This document shows positions 9,226 through 18,537 of a stretch of 64,000 bases of DNA, in pieces. The translations under genes were made by a program, and so were the position numbers. The stretch is taken from the NCBI GenBank assembly GCA_947503895.1, contig CANNFT010000013.1, positions 124,001-188,000 on the forward strand. The letters are read 5' to 3'. Origin of the DNA: an uncultured Saccharospirillaceae bacterium. Its GTDB lineage: Bacteria; Pseudomonadota; Gammaproteobacteria; Pseudomonadales; Oceanobacteraceae. The notes under the pieces are model-generated. The model was not told the DNA's origin and did not search any database. It saw only the letters and a program-made list of their open reading frames with translations. How positions within the stretch are numbered: the first letter of the stretch is position 1; each line of letters begins with the position of its first letter.

Positions 9226-9978
9226 TTAGAGCTTTAGATAAAAAGGTTTTAAGTGGAGTCGAAAATCGGGCGAATATTGATCGTTCGCGTCGTAAATGGT
9301 TAATGACTCTTCAGTAAAAGGTGGCTGATTTGCTCCTGTGTTTTCTTGATTTTGGCCAACTTTTAACCCCAATACCACACGATGAAAGGCGGAACTGGGT
9401 TTCACTTTAAAGGTGATTCGGTGGCATAGCGTCAGCTGATAATGCTTCGCCTGATCAATAAAGGCAGTTTCTTCCGTATTCGGCAGTAAGACCCAAGCCA
9501 CACCGCGCTCAGCGAGTAAGCTGGCAATGACTTGACAGAGGTCGCTAAAGCTCAAGTGATCGTTATGTCGAGCGCAATTGCGCGCCTGATCCGGTCCCTT
9601 GAGAGAGTCGCTGAAGAAGGGTGGGTTAGTAATGATGCAGTCAAAGGGAGGGTTAGATTGACCGAGGTGTGCGGCGGCAAATGATTGGATATCGCTGTGT
9701 ATAATCGAAGTACGCGCTTCGAATGGGCTACTTTTTACATTTGCTCGGCTTTGCGTCACCGCAGCGGGGTCAATTTCAACGCCACAGACCTTGCCGGAGG
9801 ATCTTTGGGCACTCATGAGCGACAACAATCCAGTTCCGCTACCAATGTCGAGAATGGAGGTTGCCTGACTCGTCGGAATGATCGCGCCAAACAAACATGC
9901 ATCCAGCGTGACCTTCATCGCGCATGCGTCTTGTTGAATCGTAAATTGCTTAAATTGGAATGGCCGAGACTTTTTCAT
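9226..9978 (-). CDS. trmN6: tRNA1(Val) (adenine(37)-N6)-methyltransferase
   Basis: This 250-residue class I SAM-dependent methyltransferase is of the YfiC/TrmN6 type. It starts with the family opening KSRPFQFKQFTIQQDACAMK, has the SAM loop LDIGSGTGLLSL near residue 45, and the amino-methyltransferase catalytic motif NPPF in CIITNPPFFSDS near residue 115. It methylates N6 of A37 in tRNA1(Val). No strong ribosome site is visible before the ATG at 9978. It is monocistronic as far as the flanks show. Confidence 0.9.
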   Translation of the reverse strand: MKKSRPFQFKQFTIQQDACAMKVTLDACLFGAIIPTSQATSILDIGSGTGLLSLMSAQRSSGKVCGVEIDPAAVTQSRANVKSSPFEARTSIIHSDIQSFAAAHLGQSNPPFDCIITNPPFFSDSLKGPDQARNCARHNDHLSFSDLCQVIASLLAERGVAWVLLPNTEETAFIDQAKHYQLTLCHRITFKVKPSSAFHRVVLGLKVGQNQENTGANQPPFTEESLTIYDANDQYSPDFRLHLKPFYLKL

Positions 9979-10282
9979 GGCCGGCAGTATAACGATGCGG
10001 GCGGCAGAATCTATGAGTTCTTCAATTAAGGGGACATCTATAAAGTCATTTTAAGCGCTGGCCGAGTGAACTTTTCAAGTTCAAGGCGTGCTTTAAGACG
10101 CTCTCAGTCTCCTTGAAAGGATTTGCCTTTCTAGGTATTCAGGCGTGACAGAAATCTTGCACGGCTGCATGGATGCAGATATAGGAGTGAGAGCGAAGGA
10201 AGTATCCGGAGCGAGAGTAAAATAGTCTGCATAGAGGCGCTCACAGCCTATTATACCGTTATCAGCTATCTTCGAGCCTCAA
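9979..10282. other. Intergenic region with a short shared repeat word
   Basis: No gene is supported. The 14-mer AAGTTCAAGGCGTG at about 10077-10090 also occurs at about 18735-18748, pointing to a dispersed non-coding element of which only fragments remain. A small GCTGCATGGATGCAG hairpin lies near 10161-10175. Confidence 0.35.
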
Positions 10283-10666
10283 TTAAGAGGCGACAGAGGT
10301 AGATGTATTCAATTCTAAAGGATGAAGGATAAATACGATCCAAGCGATGGCGGTGGCATAACAGAGATTGGTGGCCAATTCGCTGTGTGGATCTTCAAGA
10401 AACGCTCGCTGAGAAGCCAATCCTCGGATACGGCTGGCAAGGTCTGGCTGAAATGCCAAGAAACGATCCCAAACGAGTTGATGAGTTGCGGCGTCTATTT
10501 GATAAGGGCCGAGTCCTTTTCCACCGCCGTTAGGGCCGTGCAATGCCGTGCGCTTCTGGTTCACAATAGCAACCAACAGGTTTTCGGCGGCGGTGCTCGC
10601 TTTATCCAGATAACCCAATGTTGGCTGGATGATCTGTTCTCTTAGGTCTTGCGTGCTGATATCCAT
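10283..10666 (-). CDS. Decayed muramidase/transglycosylase-like protein, C-terminally truncated
   Basis: The 127-residue product resembles, from memory, a phage-associated family of about 170-180 residues with the pattern E-S followed by LG-YQIEPATH. Here GLGPYQIDAATHQLVWDRFL (residues about 51-70) and LATNLCYATAIAWIVF (about 97-112) match it, but where relatives have a catalytic Q-E-S the protein reads NQKRT, and the usual last 50 residues (K-HYNT region) are missing. The ribosome site AGGAGGTGA is near perfect. I read it as a domesticated or dying remnant without lysozyme activity; a new function cannot be excluded. Confidence 0.5.
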   Translation of the reverse strand: MDISTQDLREQIIQPTLGYLDKASTAAENLLVAIVNQKRTALHGPNGGGKGLGPYQIDAATHQLVWDRFLAFQPDLASRIRGLASQRAFLEDPHSELATNLCYATAIAWIVFILHPLELNTSTSVAS

Positions 10667-11313
10667 AGGTCACCTCCTGTAGGCGACAGCGGATTGACTT
10701 CTTTGTTTGCTCGGCCATTGAACGTACTTTAAATATCATTCTCTGTGCCAAGTTTCACTGTTTTAATGACTGAGGCAGTGTCATTTTGATTACATCTTTG
10801 TTTTATAACAGGGTGTAGTGTCTTCTTACGTCAGTATTCAACTTAAAATCACCACATAGCCTCAGACTTTATATTCTCGAAGCAAAATCTTTGCCTAAAT
10901 GACCGCTTACATTCGATTTGGTGGTCTTTAGTGCATGAAACTGATGTTGCCTCTGATGTATTTATCGGCTCAATGCGCATAAGGTTTAACACGTTTGGGT
11001 TCACGCAAAAGAGACGTTTTATTCCATGTTAAAAGGTTAGTGACTACCGGTCTTCTACTGCTCGTGGCAATATACAGGCATTTAGTCAGCAATAAGCAGT
11101 GCTCGCACCGCTGACCGGTTGAAGCACGACTTGCGCTGCTCATTTAACATTTAAAATCCGCGCAATATGCGTAAATATCCATCATAAACTGTGCCTAATC
11201 ATGTGCTTTTGCCATATTTGTAAGGCCACGACTAGGCATTATCAATCACCTGCTAACGATCTTACGGATAAAAGTAATGTTTGGATCTTAGCAGTGTCTC
11301 TATAAGGTTAGAT
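10667..11313. other. Intergenic region upstream of ABC exporter
   Basis: About 650 bases, AT-rich, with no supportable gene, RNA or repeat. It must contain the promoters of the divergent remnant gene and ABC operon, but no promoter is convincing by eye. Confidence 0.4.
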
Positions 11314-12198
11314 ATGGATTCGGTTCTGGAAGTTCAAGCATTAACCAAGCATTACCCTGATGTTAAAGCTGTTGACGGTGTTTCTTTCTCCATTCCTGAA
11401 GGCATTTGTTTTGGACTTTTAGGTCCTAACGGTGCGGGTAAAACAACCTGCATAGAAATGATGGAGGGCATTACCAAGCCCACTTCGGGCACAATTTTGT
11501 ATCGTGGTAAGCCATTGGATCGGGCGTACTCACAAAAGGTTGGCATACAATTTCAACACACAGCGTTGCAGGATTATTTGACGGTAAAGGAATGCCTGAA
11601 ATTGTTTGCCAGTTTTTATGAACATCATGTCGATACGGACGAGTTGATTGCACTATGTGCATTAGATGAGTTTATTAATCGCGATAACCGAAAGCTATCA
11701 GGTGGACAAAAACAACGACTCCTACTGGCCATTGCGCTGGTCAATGATCCGGATTTACTGTTTCTTGATGAGCCCACGACCGGCTTAGACCCCCAAGCTC
11801 GCCATAACTTTTGGAAGCTCGTTGACCGAATCAAAGCTCAAGGTAAATCAATCGTATTAACCACTCATTATATGGATGAAGCTGAAACTCTATGTGATGA
11901 CATTGTGATCATGGACAAAGGACAGGTGATGGTACGAGGGACACCCGATTCATTATTAGAGCAAAATTTTTCTTCTGCTATGATTCGCCTGCCACAGTCT
12001 AGTGGAATTCAAGCGCTATCAAATTTTCCCTATGAGGTGATTCAATTTCAAGACAAGTATGAATTTTCAGTTGACCATGTCGATCGAGCCATTGCCACAC
12101 TCATTGCTGAAAATATTCCGCTTGAAGGCTTAAATATTGAAAAGCCCAACCTCGAAGATTTATTTCTAAAATTAACCGGTCACAGTTTACGCGCGTAG
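11314..12198 (+). CDS. ABC transporter ATP-binding protein (ABC-2 exporter type)
   Basis: The 294-residue ATPase has Walker A GPNGAGKTTC, signature LSGGQKQRL, Walker B LLFLDEPTTGLD and the H-loop TTHYMDEAE, plus a C-terminal extension common to drug or polysaccharide exporters of the DrrA/CcmA type. The ATG at 11314 is preferred, with TAAGG about seven bases before it, over a TTG 11 codons upstream. Twelve bases separate it from the permease gene, so the two form one exporter. The substrate is unknown. Confidence 0.9.
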   Translation: MDSVLEVQALTKHYPDVKAVDGVSFSIPEGICFGLLGPNGAGKTTCIEMMEGITKPTSGTILYRGKPLDRAYSQKVGIQFQHTALQDYLTVKECLKLFASFYEHHVDTDELIALCALDEFINRDNRKLSGGQKQRLLLAIALVNDPDLLFLDEPTTGLDPQARHNFWKLVDRIKAQGKSIVLTTHYMDEAETLCDDIVIMDKGQVMVRGTPDSLLEQNFSSAMIRLPQSSGIQALSNFPYEVIQFQDKYEFSVDHVDRAIATLIAENIPLEGLNIEKPNLEDLFLKLTGHSLRA

Positions 12199-12210
12199 GG
12201 ATGGTAAAAA

Positions 12211-13221
12211 ATGTTAAATTTTCAGCGCTTTTGGGCATTGCTGTATGCTCGTAATCTTGAGTTTGTTCGTGACAGGGCCTCTCTATCTTGGAACTTGTTA
12301 TTTCCAGTCTTATTGATCGCAGGTTTTGCCGTCGTGTTTTCAGAAGAAAATAAAACGCTCTACAAAATGGGTGTGTACGGTGAAACACCGCAAGAGTGGC
12401 AATCTCTTAAGCACGTTTCGGTTGTGACATATGATGATATTGAAGACGGTCTCGGGCAAATTAAGCGTCATCAGTTGGATGTATTTGTTGCACCAGAAAC
12501 AGCGGAATATTGGATTAATCCGCACGCACCCAATGGATACATTATGGAAAAAGTACTGTTGGGGATGACACCTAATGTTATAAATCAGTGGCAGCGTAAA
12601 GAAGTAGAGGGGCAAGCATTGCGGTATGTCGATTGGGTGCTACCCGGAATATTAGGCATGAATATGATGTTTAGCTGCTTGTTTGGCGTGGGCTATGTCA
12701 TCGTTCGGTATCGCAAAAATGGCGTATTGAAAAGGCTAAAGGCGACACCGCTCATGGCTTATGAGTTTTTAAGTGCGCAAGTCATTTCACGTTTAATGCT
12801 CACACTCAGTGTTTCAGCGTTGTTGTTTATTGCGTGCGATTGGCTATTTAACTTTTTTATGCTGGGCAGTTATTGGTTGTTATTGCTGGTTGGCATGTTA
12901 GGAGCCACATCCATGATATCTCTTGGTTTATTAGTGGCCAGTCGAACGCGCAGTGAAGAGCTAGCGGGTGGATTACTCAATATTGTCTCTTGGCCAATGA
13001 TGTTTTTATCGGAAGTGTGGTTTTCATTGGAGGGGGCGCCCGAGTGGTTAACCGCATTTTCGCAAGTGTTTCCATTAACGCATATGATTCAAGCGGCGAG
13101 AGACATTATGATCAATGGTGCAGGGTTTATTGATTTGCTGTGGCCGCTTTCAATGATGATTGGAATGACGTTAATTTTTCTATGTGCGGGCGGTTATTGG
13201 TTTCGCTGGGATCAAGACTAA
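12211..13221 (+). CDS. ABC-2 type transporter permease
   Basis: The 336-residue inner-membrane protein has one N-terminal membrane segment (about residues 25-45), a periplasmic loop of roughly 100 residues, then five hydrophobic segments from about residue 140, matching the ABC-2 membrane family. The region PMMFLSEVWFSLEGAPEWL is typical of the family's re-entrant end. It pairs with the ATPase immediately upstream. Its stop codon overlaps the tatD-like start by one base (TAATG), coupling translation. Confidence 0.88.
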   Translation: MLNFQRFWALLYARNLEFVRDRASLSWNLLFPVLLIAGFAVVFSEENKTLYKMGVYGETPQEWQSLKHVSVVTYDDIEDGLGQIKRHQLDVFVAPETAEYWINPHAPNGYIMEKVLLGMTPNVINQWQRKEVEGQALRYVDWVLPGILGMNMMFSCLFGVGYVIVRYRKNGVLKRLKATPLMAYEFLSAQVISRLMLTLSVSALLFIACDWLFNFFMLGSYWLLLLVGMLGATSMISLGLLVASRTRSEELAGGLLNIVSWPMMFLSEVWFSLEGAPEWLTAFSQVFPLTHMIQAARDIMINGAGFIDLLWPLSMMIGMTLIFLCAGGYWFRWDQD

Positions 13222-14147
13222 TGATGAATCACCCACTCGAAGCTGCACAGCATGAACTCACGAAACTGAAAAAAAAGCATGCACTTCAATCTTCTAATAG
13301 TGAAGTGCCAGAATGGATAGATAGTCATTGCCACTTAGATTTTTCGGTGTTTGATGAGGACCGTGCTTGCATCATTGACGAACTTCAGCGGTGGGGCTGC
13401 CAGTCAGTGGTTGTCCCGGGTGTTTATAAAGATCAATGGAATAATGTGGAAAAACTGGCTCAGCAGCATCCGGAATTCGTACTACCCGCTTATGGTTTAC
13501 ACCCTTATTTTACGGCTCAACACTTAGACGACGACTTGATGGCGCTAGAGGAATTACTTCAAAAAGCAATCGCGCTTCATCCAAGAAATGTAATAGCTTT
13601 GGGTGAAATAGGATTGGATTTCTATTACCCCACCTCATCACACCGTTATATTGATGAGGCAAGGCAGAGGTTTTTGTTCAAAGAGCAGGTCAGCATAGCG
13701 AAAAAATGGAATCTACCGCTTATTTTACATGCTCGTAAAAGTCACGATGATATTTGCAAGACTCTTAAAGATCGTCAATTTACTGCAGGTGGCATTGTTC
13801 ACGCGTTTACTGGCAGTGCTCAGCAAGCGGCTCGCTACATTGATTTAGGGTTTGTGTTGGGGATTGGCGGAGCCGTTACATACGATCGAGCCAAGAAACT
13901 GAGACGTGTCGTACAAGGTTTGTCCTCTCTCGACTGGGTTTTAGAAACCGACTCACCGGACATGCTACCAGCCTTCGAGTCATCCTCACGAAACACACCG
14001 CTCAATTCATTGGGCGTTGCCATGACACTTTCAACGTTGCTTCAAACACCGCTCGACGTCATATTAAATCAGACGACAGAAAACGTTCGTCGTGTTTTTA
14101 ATATTACGGTTGATCATCACGACGCAATAAGGCGCGACAGTGAGTGA
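13221..14147 (+). CDS. TatD-family metal-dependent hydrolase
   Basis: The TIM-barrel metallohydrolase shows DSHCHLDF, GEIGLDFYY, LPLILHARKSHDD, IVHAFTGS and LETDSPDM, covering the metal ligands and catalytic acids of TatD DNases. The start at 13221 overlaps the permease stop (TAATG). This gives 308 residues with about 33 extra residues before the usual first strand (normally the protein opens with the IDSHCH segment). A GTG at 13305 would remove most of that but lacks a ribosome site. It probably acts on DNA ends or as a 3'-5' nuclease; the coupling to an ABC exporter is unexplained. Confidence 0.9.
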   Translation: MMNHPLEAAQHELTKLKKKHALQSSNSEVPEWIDSHCHLDFSVFDEDRACIIDELQRWGCQSVVVPGVYKDQWNNVEKLAQQHPEFVLPAYGLHPYFTAQHLDDDLMALEELLQKAIALHPRNVIALGEIGLDFYYPTSSHRYIDEARQRFLFKEQVSIAKKWNLPLILHARKSHDDICKTLKDRQFTAGGIVHAFTGSAQQAARYIDLGFVLGIGGAVTYDRAKKLRRVVQGLSSLDWVLETDSPDMLPAFESSSRNTPLNSLGVAMTLSTLLQTPLDVILNQTTENVRRVFNITVDHHDAIRRDSE

Positions 14148-14195
14148 TGCTCAGCGAACCAAACAAAGTCAATAATAAGTGGGCTCAACTTTCCT

Positions 14196-14738
14196 ATGAA
14201 AACAGCATTATTATTAATAGCAGATGGCACAGAAGAAATGGAAGCGGTGATCATTGCTGATATTCTCGTGCGCGGTAATATGAAACTGACGATCGCCAGT
14301 GTCACAGGGCGGCAGGTGACATGTTCTCGGGGTGTGCGGCTCGTTGCTGACGTAGATTTCAATGAGATTAAGCACCAGTCTTTCGATGCGGTTATTTTAC
14401 CCGGCGGCTTACCTGGTGCGCAGCACTTGAGTGATGATAAAGGTTTAATCGCGTTCTTAAGAGAGCATATTCGACAAGATCGCTTCTTAGGGGCAATTTG
14501 TGCGGCACCAGCATTGGTGTTGGCAAAACATGGGCTATTGGAGGGAAAGCAAGCGACTTGTTATCCTGGCTTTGAAGACGCCATCGACAATTTTATTGAT
14601 CAGCCAGTTGTATCAGATGGTAATATCTTAACCAGCAAAGGGCCGGGTACTGCGATTCCATTTGCACTGGCAATATTAGATCGTATTTTGGGACAAGCTG
14701 TTTCAAAGGAAATATCTGAGCAGCTTATATATTCATGA
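14196..14738 (+). CDS. DJ-1/PfpI-family (YajL-like) protein
   Basis: This 180-residue protein matches DJ-1/YajL: the nucleophile elbow GAICAAPALVL holds reactive cysteine C102, with the supporting glutamate in DGTEEMEAV near the N-terminus and the C-terminal TSKGPGTAIPFAL segment. Family members act as redox-sensing chaperones or glyoxalase/deglycase-type enzymes in the cytoplasm; which activity applies cannot be read here. It follows tatD by 48 bases and may be the third unit of the operon. Confidence 0.92.
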   Translation: MKTALLLIADGTEEMEAVIIADILVRGNMKLTIASVTGRQVTCSRGVRLVADVDFNEIKHQSFDAVILPGGLPGAQHLSDDKGLIAFLREHIRQDRFLGAICAAPALVLAKHGLLEGKQATCYPGFEDAIDNFIDQPVVSDGNILTSKGPGTAIPFALAILDRILGQAVSKEISEQLIYS

Positions 14739-14790
14739 CGCGCTGCGTCATTCAATCACTTTAGAATAAATAGATAGGTGAGTGAGCAGT

Positions 14791-14967
14791 ATGAACCTCT
14801 TATTAATTATACTGGCTGTATTTGCGGGGTTGTTCATTTTAACCCGTATATTGGATGGAAGAGCGAAGCCAATGTCTTCGGAAAAACAAGGGGAATATGC
14901 CCGTTGGATCATGATTTTAATGGCTATTTTGCTTGTCGTACAAGGTTTACGCTACTTCATTAAATAG
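14791..14967 (+). CDS. Small membrane protein, hypothetical
   Basis: A 58-residue protein with two hydrophobic segments (about residues 2-20 and 34-52) separated by a charged loop, DGRAKPMSSEKQGEYARW. I chose the ATG at 14791 because AGGTGA lies nine bases upstream; a GTG three codons earlier is possible. The family is not recognised. It follows the DJ-1 gene by 52 bases and precedes a hairpin terminator, so it is probably the last gene of that operon. Confidence 0.6.
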   Translation: MNLLLIILAVFAGLFILTRILDGRAKPMSSEKQGEYARWIMILMAILLVVQGLRYFIK

Positions 14968-14982
14968 TGCGCTAACTCACTG

Positions 14983-15012
14983 CCATCATGCCGCATTGAG
15001 TGTGGCTTGATG
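14983..15012 (+). terminator. Probable terminator after small membrane protein
   Basis: CCATCATGCCGCA pairs with TGTGGCTTGATGG (11 of 13 positions) and is followed by a short T-containing tail. Confidence 0.55.
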
Positions 15013-15234
15013 GGTTTGTCATACAATCCTACTTTGCTAAATTCCTTCCAAATTTTACCTAAAACACTTCCAATTACGAAAATAAGCGTATACGGTTCGC
15101 ATTTTTACTGCGCAGTAGTTCTAATACTATAGCGTGAAGTTTTGCTACCCTGCGTAGCGATTTGAGCCGTCGATTGTTGAACAGATAAACTGGATGACAC
15201 AAAGCTCAATATGAGTTTGGAAAGATGATTGGAG

Positions 15235-16596
15235 ATGCGCAACGTGATCAAACCTTTTAGTTTGTGCATAGCTGTATTGGCTATGGCAGTACAGGGCACT
15301 GCCTTGGCGAAAGTAACACCCCAAGAAGCCGCACGGCTTGGGAAAACACTCACTCCAATGGGAGCTGAGAAAGCGGGTAATAAGGCGGGCACCATCCCAA
15401 AATGGACGGGTGGTATCACTCAGCCGATTGCTGGATATGAAGAAGGTGAATTTCACTTTGATCCCTATAAGAATGACAAAATTCAGCTTGTTATCGACTC
15501 AACAAACTGGAAAGAGCATCAACAGCATTTGACAGCAGGGCAAATCGCAATGCTGGAGACCCATCCTTCTTATTCTATCAACGTTTACCAAACTCATCGT
15601 AGTGCAGCGTTTCCTCAATTTGTTTATGACGCTGTGAAAAAGAATGCTCTGACGGCAGAGTTACAAGAATATGGCTCAGGTGTCATGAATACACTCACGG
15701 CCAGCCCATTTCCCATACCTAAAAATGGTCTTGAAGTACTCTGGAATCACACACTGAGATTCAGGGGCTTAAGTGCACAAGGCGTAGGCTCTACGGTGAA
15801 TACCACTGAGAGCGGCGACCGTTCGGTAACCACCCGTGAATACAAGTACTACTTTGCTTACAGTCAGCCGGGTATAACGCTGGAAGAGATTGAAAACAAA
15901 ATTTTCTACGTCAAACGTAAAACGCTTAGTCCTGCTAAGTTGTCTGGTCAAATGACATTGGTGCATGAAACGCTAGACCAAGTACGTTCACCCCGAAAAG
16001 CATGGGTTTATATGCCAGGTCAGAGACGAGTGCGTCGTACGCCTGATTTAGCATACGATACGGCGGATATCGATTCTAACGGCATACGTACCATTGATCA
16101 GTTGGATATGTTTAATGGTGCTCCCGATTTTTACGAATGGACATTGGTCGGCAAAGAAGAAAAGTACGTCCCCTATAATGCATATAAATTGCATTCAGGC
16201 GATTTAGATATTGAAAATATCGTGGGCAAGCATCATATCACCCCTAAATTAGCCCGCTATGAACTGCATCGAGTTTGGGTGGTAGAGGCTAATCTACGTG
16301 TTGGCGTGAGTCACATGTATAAGAAGCGTCGTTATTACTTTGACGAGGATAGCTGGCAAATATTGCTGGCGGAAGAATATAACGAGGATGGTGAGCTAGA
16401 GCAGTTATCGGAAGCGCACCCTATTAATTATTATGAAGTTCCAATGTCGTTCTCAACGTTGGAGGTCACATACGATTTACCTGATCGCCGTTACTATGTT
16501 GAAGGTTTAGATAATGAGCGTGATCCGATGGACTTTTCGGTTAGCTTTAAGCGCAAGGAATTTACATCATCTGCGTTGCGCCGAGAGGCACGTTAA
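15235..16596 (+). CDS. DUF1329 domain-containing secreted protein
   Basis: The 453-residue protein has a signal peptide (hydrophobic stretch ending AVQGTALA) followed by the DUF1329 opening TPQEAARLGKTLTPMGAEKA. The rest fits the LolB/LolA-like fold that several outer-membrane or periplasmic DUF1329 proteins are thought to share, with RKAWVYMPGQRRVRR as the best family signature. Members often sit beside RND-type lipid exporters, but none is here. The start is uncertain: ATG 15235 has GGAAAG ten bases before it, while GTG 15244 has GGAG nine bases before it. A terminator follows, so it is monocistronic. Confidence 0.88.
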   Translation: MRNVIKPFSLCIAVLAMAVQGTALAKVTPQEAARLGKTLTPMGAEKAGNKAGTIPKWTGGITQPIAGYEEGEFHFDPYKNDKIQLVIDSTNWKEHQQHLTAGQIAMLETHPSYSINVYQTHRSAAFPQFVYDAVKKNALTAELQEYGSGVMNTLTASPFPIPKNGLEVLWNHTLRFRGLSAQGVGSTVNTTESGDRSVTTREYKYYFAYSQPGITLEEIENKIFYVKRKTLSPAKLSGQMTLVHETLDQVRSPRKAWVYMPGQRRVRRTPDLAYDTADIDSNGIRTIDQLDMFNGAPDFYEWTLVGKEEKYVPYNAYKLHSGDLDIENIVGKHHITPKLARYELHRVWVVEANLRVGVSHMYKKRRYYFDEDSWQILLAEEYNEDGELEQLSEAHPINYYEVPMSFSTLEVTYDLPDRRYYVEGLDNERDPMDFSVSFKRKEFTSSALRREAR

Positions 16597-16632
16597 GTCA
16601 TAGCACTTGATTTGATGCGGCAAAAATGACTG

Positions 16633-16662
16633 AATAGGGAGCATGAAGCTCCCTATTTTTTT
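16633..16662 (+). terminator. Intrinsic terminator of DUF1329 gene
   Basis: AATAGGGAGC pairs with GCTCCCTATT around a five-base loop and runs into seven T. Confidence 0.9.
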
Positions 16663-16767
16663 GCCTGAAATAAGGCTAAGTGATTGTGTCGGTTGTTCAA
16701 GAAAAAAATATACCGTATTTCTATGTCGTCGTGTCAGACTCTTTTTTTCGGTAGGTATGTGTCTGTC

Positions 16768-17892
16768 ATGCACAGAACCATGCTTGTTTTACTGAAGGCA
16801 CTGTCATCATCGAATGGCCATAAGGCTGTTGCGCGCTTTGTCTTGGTGGCGTCTGTTCTATTCTCTACATTTTGTTTGGCGCAACTGCCTAAAAACTTTG
16901 CACACTTACCTGATGACGTTCAAGCCCTGTTGCTTGAGTATGCGTTTTTCTCTGATCAAGTGCATAATCGATGGGGTGAGCAATCTCAATTTGCCAGCAA
17001 ACAAGCTTATGTTAAATATCTTGATGACTACTTGAGTCGAGCTAAGGTCGACTATTCATCCGGCGTGGTAACGGTAGAGACGCTTGCTTCTTCTCAACCT
17101 GAGCTTCAGCTTAAAGCCGCTATTGTGAAAACGCTACTGACACCAGAAGACCCAAACGGTGTGGACATTTATTCAGCGGAAGATATAAAAGAAGGGCAGG
17201 TGCCTTTTCTGCATAAACGCGTGTTGGATCATCAGCGAAAGCCCATCAGATATCATTGGCGTGCAGAACAATTCGCCAAACACCTCATTCAATCTAAGTT
17301 GCAGTCCATTCAAACACCCCAAGGAAATATTTTACGTGTGCAAATCCCTATGGTTGCAGACCGGAATCGTGTTTCTGCTCACGCATTTGGTGACTCTGTT
17401 CGACATGCCAGTCACCGTTTTAATATCCCCGAATCGTTGATATTAGGTGTAATTGAAACAGAAAGTGAATTCAATCCTTATGCGGTTAGCCCAGCATCGG
17501 CATATGGACTCATGCAAGTGGTGCCTAAAACGGCTGGTGCGGATGTATTTCAAAAGATATTTAAAAAAAGCGGCCAGCCATCTCGGCAATATTTATTCAA
17601 GCCCGACAATAACATCTTAATTGGCACAGCCTATTTAAGTATCTTGCGTGATAATTATTTAAGTGGCATTCGACATCCAACAAGTCAGCTTTATTGTATT
17701 ATCAGTGCTTATAATAGTGGCAGTGGGAATGTGTTGAAGACATTTCATGCGAATAGAAAACTAGCAATTGCTCGCATTAATGCCCTTTCACCTGAAGATG
17801 TTTTATGGAAGCTTAAAACCCATCATCCTAGTAGTGAAGCCCGTCACTACGTAAAAAAAGTCTTAGCCAACCAATCAAAATATAGCGGCTGA
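16768..17892 (+). CDS. MltC-like lytic murein transglycosylase
   Basis: The C-terminal half carries the SLT goose-lysozyme-like domain: catalytic glutamate in GVIETESEFNPYA, then SAYGLMQVVPKTAG, and the MltC-specific GQPSRQYLFKPDNNILIGTA and CIISAYNSGSGN. The N-terminal half matches the MltC extra domain. It cleaves peptidoglycan to 1,6-anhydro products in the periplasm. Start choice is unsure: 16768 leaves a signal segment ending STFCLAQ; in-frame ATG 16723 and TTG 16684 lie upstream. Unlike E. coli MltC no clean lipobox is seen, so it may be soluble or anchored by the signal. Confidence 0.85.
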   Translation: MHRTMLVLLKALSSSNGHKAVARFVLVASVLFSTFCLAQLPKNFAHLPDDVQALLLEYAFFSDQVHNRWGEQSQFASKQAYVKYLDDYLSRAKVDYSSGVVTVETLASSQPELQLKAAIVKTLLTPEDPNGVDIYSAEDIKEGQVPFLHKRVLDHQRKPIRYHWRAEQFAKHLIQSKLQSIQTPQGNILRVQIPMVADRNRVSAHAFGDSVRHASHRFNIPESLILGVIETESEFNPYAVSPASAYGLMQVVPKTAGADVFQKIFKKSGQPSRQYLFKPDNNILIGTAYLSILRDNYLSGIRHPTSQLYCIISAYNSGSGNVLKTFHANRKLAIARINALSPEDVLWKLKTHHPSSEARHYVKKVLANQSKYSG

Positions 17893-17976
17893 TGCGCACG
17901 TTAAATTTCTAAAGTACGACAAGCAAAAATAATGTTGGTGACGCTTCAAGCGCGATGACAGATTTATTAGCGGTGA

Positions 17977-18537
17977 TTATGTATCTGTTTGCGCGATCAT
18001 GACATTGTAATCCGATTCCTTTAACCAATTTGGGGATTGAAGGATGGCTTCAACAAATATATTCACTAGCTCAATGAGTTTTTCGCGGTGATCGGCTAAT
18101 AATTTATTCAATTCATGAGGCGGCTTATGAGTTGAAAAGGTGAAAATGCCGTAAATGTAGTCATGCTCTTTTGACGTGTGGTGGTGGATGGGGAATGTGA
18201 TGCCTTCTGAGATGCCAAAGCGAGCGGCGCGGTGGAAAAAGACTCGATTAGATTCGGTATCGGGGTAACGCTCTTTATTCCAAATATAGGGGTGAAAGCT
18301 ATGCCTTGCTTCTAAGACAACAGGATCGATTTTATAATATTGAAACTCAAGATATTCTGCCAGCCACATAGGGGGATAGGTACTTTCAAATAGCGTGTCT
18401 TTCTCTCCATTATTCTTAGTGAGAAAGCATCCCCAAGTGGCTAGCCCTAATTCGATAGTGACTTCTTTTAGTGTATTAGGGTGGCTTTTTAACTTTTGTA
18501 TTGCCAAATCTAAGTCATGATGTGTAATGACATTCAT
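17977..18537 (-). CDS. LuxR-type autoinducer-binding domain protein without HTH
   Basis: The 186-residue product matches the N-terminal acyl-homoserine-lactone-binding domain of LuxR/TraR. Counting from the ATG at 18537, W58, Y62, D71, P72, W86 and G112 reproduce the six conserved pocket positions (W57, Y61, D70, P71, W85, G113 in TraR) with matching spacing. The frame then stops at the usual linker, and no LuxR helix-turn-helix is encoded in the 84 bases left before the next gene. An earlier ATG at 18642 lacks a ribosome site. Known truncated relatives such as TrlR act as dominant negatives by dimerising with a full-length regulator; no luxI or full luxR is in the window. Confidence 0.78.
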   Translation of the reverse strand: MNVITHHDLDLAIQKLKSHPNTLKEVTIELGLATWGCFLTKNNGEKDTLFESTYPPMWLAEYLEFQYYKIDPVVLEARHSFHPYIWNKERYPDTESNRVFFHRAARFGISEGITFPIHHHTSKEHDYIYGIFTFSTHKPPHELNKLLADHREKLIELVNIFVEAILQSPNWLKESDYNVMIAQTDT

